Assembly: GCF_030552475.1 (NCBI RefSeq)
Contig: NZ_JAUPED010000010.1
Coordinates: 152,152-216,151 of the forward strand
Direction of reading: 5' to 3'
Source of the DNA: Mariniflexile sp. AS56
GTDB lineage: Bacteria; Bacteroidota; Bacteroidia; Flavobacteriales; Flavobacteriaceae
Length of the DNA stretch: 64,000 nucleotides
The translations under genes and the position numbers were made by a program. Positions 60,847 to 64,000 of the stretch are shown here, piece by piece. The number at the start of each line of letters is the position of its first letter. Position 1 is the stretch's first letter. A model generated the notes under the pieces. It was not told the origin of the DNA and ran no database searches. It was given only the letters and a program-made list of their open reading frames with translations.

Positions 60847-61773
60847 TTAAAAATATCTTGGTGATTTTAATTTAGAACTTAAGAATTTGAATTCATAAAT
60901 AAGTAATAATTCATGCGATCCTGTTGTATAACTTGCGATGTCTGAAATTGGTTTCTCATAAGCATAACCAACTCGTAATTGTCTAGATATTTGGAAGTCT
61001 ACGATACCACCAATAGCGGCTGTTTTTTCATTTATTCTATATGAACCACCTAACCAAAACTTTTCATTGAAAAGGAAGTTAGCTGTTAAATCGTATGAAA
61101 TCGGAGCTCCATTAGTAGCTTTCACTAAAAAGGCTGGTTTTAACTTGATGCTTTTACTTAAATCTACAACCACACCACCGGTGAAGTAATAACTTAATCT
61201 TTCTAAAGCTTCATAACCATCAGTCTTATTTTCATCTGTATTTAAAACTCTTGGGGTTGATAAGCCAAAATAAACTCGATCGGTACTCCAGTAGGCACCA
61301 AGTCCGAAATTAGGAGCCCATCTATCTTCATAACCACTAAAATAGTCATCATTCGCAATTGTTTCATCATTACGAAACTCGGCATCTAAACTATATTGTG
61401 TAAAACCTGCTTTTAAACCAAAAGCTAATTTTCCTGTTCTCCCTGTTGGAATGCTATATGAAAAATCACCGTATAAATATGAATAGTTTTGAGGCCCTAA
61501 ATCATCTTCAATAAAAGATAAACCTAAACCAATTCTATCATTTCTTAATGGGGTATGTATAGATAATGTTTGTGTAATTGGTCCACCTTTAAAACCAACC
61601 CATTGGCTACGGTGCAATCCAACAACACTTAAAGCTTCTCTACTGCCAGCATAGGCAGGATTTACAGAGATTGTATTGTACATGTACTGTGTGAATTGCG
61701 GTAATTGTTGTGCAAATCCAACCGAGCAACTTAACAATGCAATAGCGAGTATGTTATGTTTTATAAATTTCAT
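60847..61773 (-). CDS. T9SS-associated PorP/SprF family outer-membrane protein
   Basis: Beta-barrel-type protein of 308 residues with signal peptide (AIALLSCSVGFAQ). It has the family start QLPQFTQYMYNTISVNPAYA, then SVVGLHRSQWVGFKGGP and a run of amphipathic strands ending in an aromatic terminus. PorP/SprF proteins work next to the type IX translocon; SprF is needed to display SprB in Flavobacterium. The gene lies 10 bases after the large adhesin gene, an arrangement typical of type B T9SS substrates. Confidence 0.94.
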   Translation of the reverse strand: MKFIKHNILAIALLSCSVGFAQQLPQFTQYMYNTISVNPAYAGSREALSVVGLHRSQWVGFKGGPITQTLSIHTPLRNDRIGLGLSFIEDDLGPQNYSYLYGDFSYSIPTGRTGKLAFGLKAGFTQYSLDAEFRNDETIANDDYFSGYEDRWAPNFGLGAYWSTDRVYFGLSTPRVLNTDENKTDGYEALERLSYYFTGGVVVDLSKSIKLKPAFLVKATNGAPISYDLTANFLFNEKFWLGGSYRINEKTAAIGGIVDFQISRQLRVGYAYEKPISDIASYTTGSHELLLIYEFKFLSSKLKSPRYF

Positions 61774-61783
61774 AGGTCAAGTT

Positions 61784-64000
61784 TTATTTGGTTCCTAAGT
61801 AAACAGGTCCTGTAAACGGCGCCAATCCACTATCTTTTAAAGTTATTATATAATAGTAAGTTCCGTTTGGTACTTTATTAGAAGCGCCAACTGATTTTTT
61901 ACTAGCGGTACCATTCCAATCATTTTGATAATCATTAGACTCGTAAATTAAAGCACCCCATCTGTTGAATATTTTAACATCATATCTAAATCCACATAAG
62001 TCAATTCCTGAAATTTTAAAGAATTCATTGTATGCATCTCCGTTTGGTGTTACTGCTTTAGAAACTAACACGTCGTTTTCACCACAAGGAAGTACTTTAC
62101 AATCTGCATTGATATTCATTGTTAAATCTGTAATACTTATACAGCCATTATCTGTAGTGGTGTATCTGAATTTATAATCCATTCCACCATCATCTGGAAG
62201 AAAGTCTGCACTTAGCTCTAGTGTTGTTGGGTTGAATATATTACCAGTTAATGTTGCTACAGGGTTACCTTGAATTAATTCCCAAGTACCAGTGGTATTA
62301 AGTGAGCTTGGTATTAAATCGTTTAGATTTACAATACCATCATCAAAACATCTGTCTAGAGCTACTATGTCTGTTATTTCTTCATCTAGTGAAACACTAA
62401 GTGTTTGTTTGTAATTTGCTTCATTACCACATTCATCTCTTACGGTCCAAGTTCTAACAATTTCATAATCGTTATAAACATTGTCTTCAAAAGTAGTTGT
62501 CTCTTCGTATACTACTACAATGTTAGCGGTAGAAGAACAACTATCTGTAAAAGTCAAAGCAGGAGCATCAGGGATGTTAGTACAACTTACACTTAACACA
62601 TCATCAAAAGTAGTTGCTGGTGTTGGAGCTTTTGTGTCCTGTACAGTTATCATTTGAGTATGGGTTGTTTTTAATCCACATTCATCTGTAGCAGTCCAAG
62701 TACGAGCGATGATGTAGTTATTAGGACAATCACCATTTGTAACAACATCCATAGAAGTAACTGAAGCTGATCCACAATTATCAGTAGCTGTTAAAGTTTG
62801 TGCTGTTGGTACAGCATCACACTCTACGGTTACATTTGCGGGAAGGCTTGTTTCAACAAACTTAGGTGTTTGCGTATCTTGTACAATTATTATTTGAGTA
62901 TGTTTTGCTGTGTTACCACAAGCATCTGTAGCAGTCCAAGTACGTGTAAGTGCATAATTATTTGCACAGTTACCATTTGTTCTTACATCGTTTACAGTTA
63001 CTGTTGCTGTACCACAAGCATCAATTGCTGTTAGTGTTGTAGGAGTTGGAACGGCATCACATTCTACTACTAAATTCACAGGAGGTAGTGTGGTTTCAAC
63101 AAAAGTAGGAGCGGTGGTGTCTTGAACAGTTATGGTTTGAATATGTGTTTTTGTAAGTCCACATTCATCTGTAGCAGTCCAAGTACGTGTAATCATATAA
63201 TTGTTTGCACAATTTCCATCAGTTCTAATATCGTTAACCGTTACTGTTGCAGTTCCGCAATTATCGGTAGCTGTTAAAGTTTCAGCTACAGGAACAGCAG
63301 TACATTCTACTGTGATATCACCGGGAAGTGCATCTTCTGCAAATTCCGGAGCAGTAGTATCAGAAGTTGAAATTATTTGATTTGCAGTAGCTTCATTGCC
63401 ACAAGCGTCCGTTGCTTTCCAAGTACGTGTTATGGTATAAGTTCCTGAACAGTTACCATTCGTTTTCACGTCTTCATAACTGATACTAGGACTATCATCG
63501 CAATTATCGGTAGCAGTTGCAGTACCGAAAGCTATTGGTGATAAATCGTCACTACACTCTGCACTAACGTTAGCAGGTAATGTTAGTACTGGAGCAGTGG
63601 TATCTTGAACTGTAATAGTTTGCGTAAAGTTACTACTAGTATTACCACAAGCATCAACAAAGTTCCAAACACGTACTCTTACATAAGCACTGGTACAGTT
63701 AGGATCTACAGTTGTTTCATCACTAACAATAGCAATGGCAGGTGTACTACAATCGTCGGTAGCAGTAGGCGCAAGGTCTAATGCATCGTTAATCCCTTGT
63801 GCATCGCTACATTCAAGAGTTGCATCTAAGTTACCAGCAGTATTATCAATAACAGGAGCTACATTATCTTTAATTAAATAAGTGGCTGATGTGGTACTTC
63901 TATTTCCACAAACATCTGTAGCTGTAAATGTTACTGTAATAGCACCATTGTCACATTTTACAGAAGCATCCGATCCATAGTCGTTACTCCAAGTTACATT
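61784..64000 (-). CDS. large repeat adhesin with T9SS type B sorting domain (5' end outside window)
   Basis: Surface protein of at least 739 residues; its reading frame stays open to the right edge, so the N-terminus and start are missing. The true frame passes through 63469 (a GTG there is Val within a repeat, not a start). It contains cysteine-rich repeats of about 80 residues (TDNCGTATVTVND, NGNCANNY, TRTWTATDECG, VECDAVPT), four Cys each. The C-terminus carries the gliding-motility/type B sorting domain: TPNGDAYNEFFKISGIDLCG, VKIFNRWGALIYES, NGTYYYIITL. It is first in the operon with PorP/SprF and OmpA-type genes, and is presumably exported by T9SS and bound at the surface. Confidence 0.92.
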   Translation of the reverse strand, partial: NVTWSNDYGSDASVKCDNGAITVTFTATDVCGNRSTTSATYLIKDNVAPVIDNTAGNLDATLECSDAQGINDALDLAPTATDDCSTPAIAIVSDETTVDPNCTSAYVRVRVWNFVDACGNTSSNFTQTITVQDTTAPVLTLPANVSAECSDDLSPIAFGTATATDNCDDSPSISYEDVKTNGNCSGTYTITRTWKATDACGNEATANQIISTSDTTAPEFAEDALPGDITVECTAVPVAETLTATDNCGTATVTVNDIRTDGNCANNYMITRTWTATDECGLTKTHIQTITVQDTTAPTFVETTLPPVNLVVECDAVPTPTTLTAIDACGTATVTVNDVRTNGNCANNYALTRTWTATDACGNTAKHTQIIIVQDTQTPKFVETSLPANVTVECDAVPTAQTLTATDNCGSASVTSMDVVTNGDCPNNYIIARTWTATDECGLKTTHTQMITVQDTKAPTPATTFDDVLSVSCTNIPDAPALTFTDSCSSTANIVVVYEETTTFEDNVYNDYEIVRTWTVRDECGNEANYKQTLSVSLDEEITDIVALDRCFDDGIVNLNDLIPSSLNTTGTWELIQGNPVATLTGNIFNPTTLELSADFLPDDGGMDYKFRYTTTDNGCISITDLTMNINADCKVLPCGENDVLVSKAVTPNGDAYNEFFKISGIDLCGFRYDVKIFNRWGALIYESNDYQNDWNGTASKKSVGASNKVPNGTYYYIITLKDSGLAPFTGPVYLGTK
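62410..64000 (-). repeat. tandem ~240-bp repeats in the adhesin gene
   Basis: DNA-level repeats of about 240-243 bases. The 22-mer beginning CATCTGTAGCAGTCCAAG appears at 62683, 62923 and about 63166, with a decayed copy near 63405. Each repeat encodes one cysteine-rich module. Near-identity at DNA level suggests recent expansion or recombination between modules. Confidence 0.8.

Noticed and set aside
63467..63469. GTG as start of the adhesin
   Set aside because: The frame continues upstream in the same repeat family with no stop to the window edge; the GTG is a Val inside a repeat.
1..64000. CRISPR array, prophage or insertion sequence
   Set aside because: No regularly spaced repeats with unique spacers, no capsid or tail genes and no transposase frame were seen; the adhesin repeats are coding.

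Overview
The window comes from an AT-rich chromosome of a Bacteroidota bacterium, very probably family Flavobacteriaceae. Four signs support this: a type IX secretion (T9SS) adhesin locus with PorP/SprF; bacteroidetal conjugation genes (TraE/TraF/TraG, RteC); Bacteroidota-type promoters (TTTG, about 19-20 bases, TAnnTTTG) in front of both tRNA genes and other genes; and many lineage-typical families (DUF4290, DUF493, CcsBA fusion, BshB1). Species cannot be named from the sequence alone.

Layout. (1) 1-8.3 kb is one flank of an integrative conjugative element: TraI/G/F/E-like mating-pair genes running off the left edge, a divergent cell-wall amidase, an EEP-type hydrolase, a DnaC-like ATPase with a partner protein, an excisionase-like HTH protein and an RteC-type regulator. 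The space between the last two carries a perfect 13-bp inverted repeat. No integrase is visible. (2) 8.5-10.7 kb: a membrane LuxR-type regulator, a D-cysteine desulfhydrase/ACC deaminase homologue and a tRNA-Met whose 3' end faces the element. (3) 10.8-19.3 kb: housekeeping genes (START-like protein, class IV aminotransferase, YqgE, HU, Fmt, RecQ, NadR-like ATPase, DUF493, DUF4290, MurA). (4) 19.3-20.1 kb: two tiny genes around a possible structured RNA. (5) 20.3-25.3 kb: a six-gene minus-strand operon (photolyase, SRPBCC, TspO, glutathione peroxidase, two SDR proteins) that looks like a light/oxidative stress regulon and has one promoter overlaid by an inverted repeat. (6) 25.5-31.7 kb: DUF2911 protein, then a PIG-L deacetylase / 36-aa membrane peptide / Na+ symporter / Gfo-Idh-MocA operon. 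(7) 31.9-33.4 kb: a GNAT acetyltransferase and a DUF2971 protein in a cassette-like setting.

(8) 33.4-39.6 kb: a long minus-strand run (Crp/Fnr regulator, DUF2520, KdsC-like phosphatase, UbiA prenyltransferase, Maf, lipoprotein, MscS, CorA). (9) 39.6-43.8 kb: a small membrane protein and a group III truncated haemoglobin, divergent from the Crp/Fnr gene across an FNR-type palindrome, followed by the fused cytochrome c assembly protein CcsBA. (10) 43.8-56.5 kb: mixed housekeeping (HAD phosphatase, TMEM175, RlmF, BshB1, tRNA-His, tandem M28 peptidases, PyrR-PyrB, RNase Z, paired SpoIIAA-like proteins, PdxH, CAP-domain lipoprotein). (11) 56.9-64 kb: a T9SS surface locus read leftward: a large cysteine-rich repeat adhesin with a type B sorting domain (open at the right edge), PorP/SprF and two tandem OmpA-family proteins.

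The least explained items are the inverted repeat over the light-stress promoter, the inverted repeat beside rteC, the nested hairpins at 19.73-19.82 kb, the FNR-like site between the regulator and globin genes, and the 36-aa membrane peptide coupled to the symporter. All functional statements rest on reading the translated sequences and on family knowledge; no database search was run.
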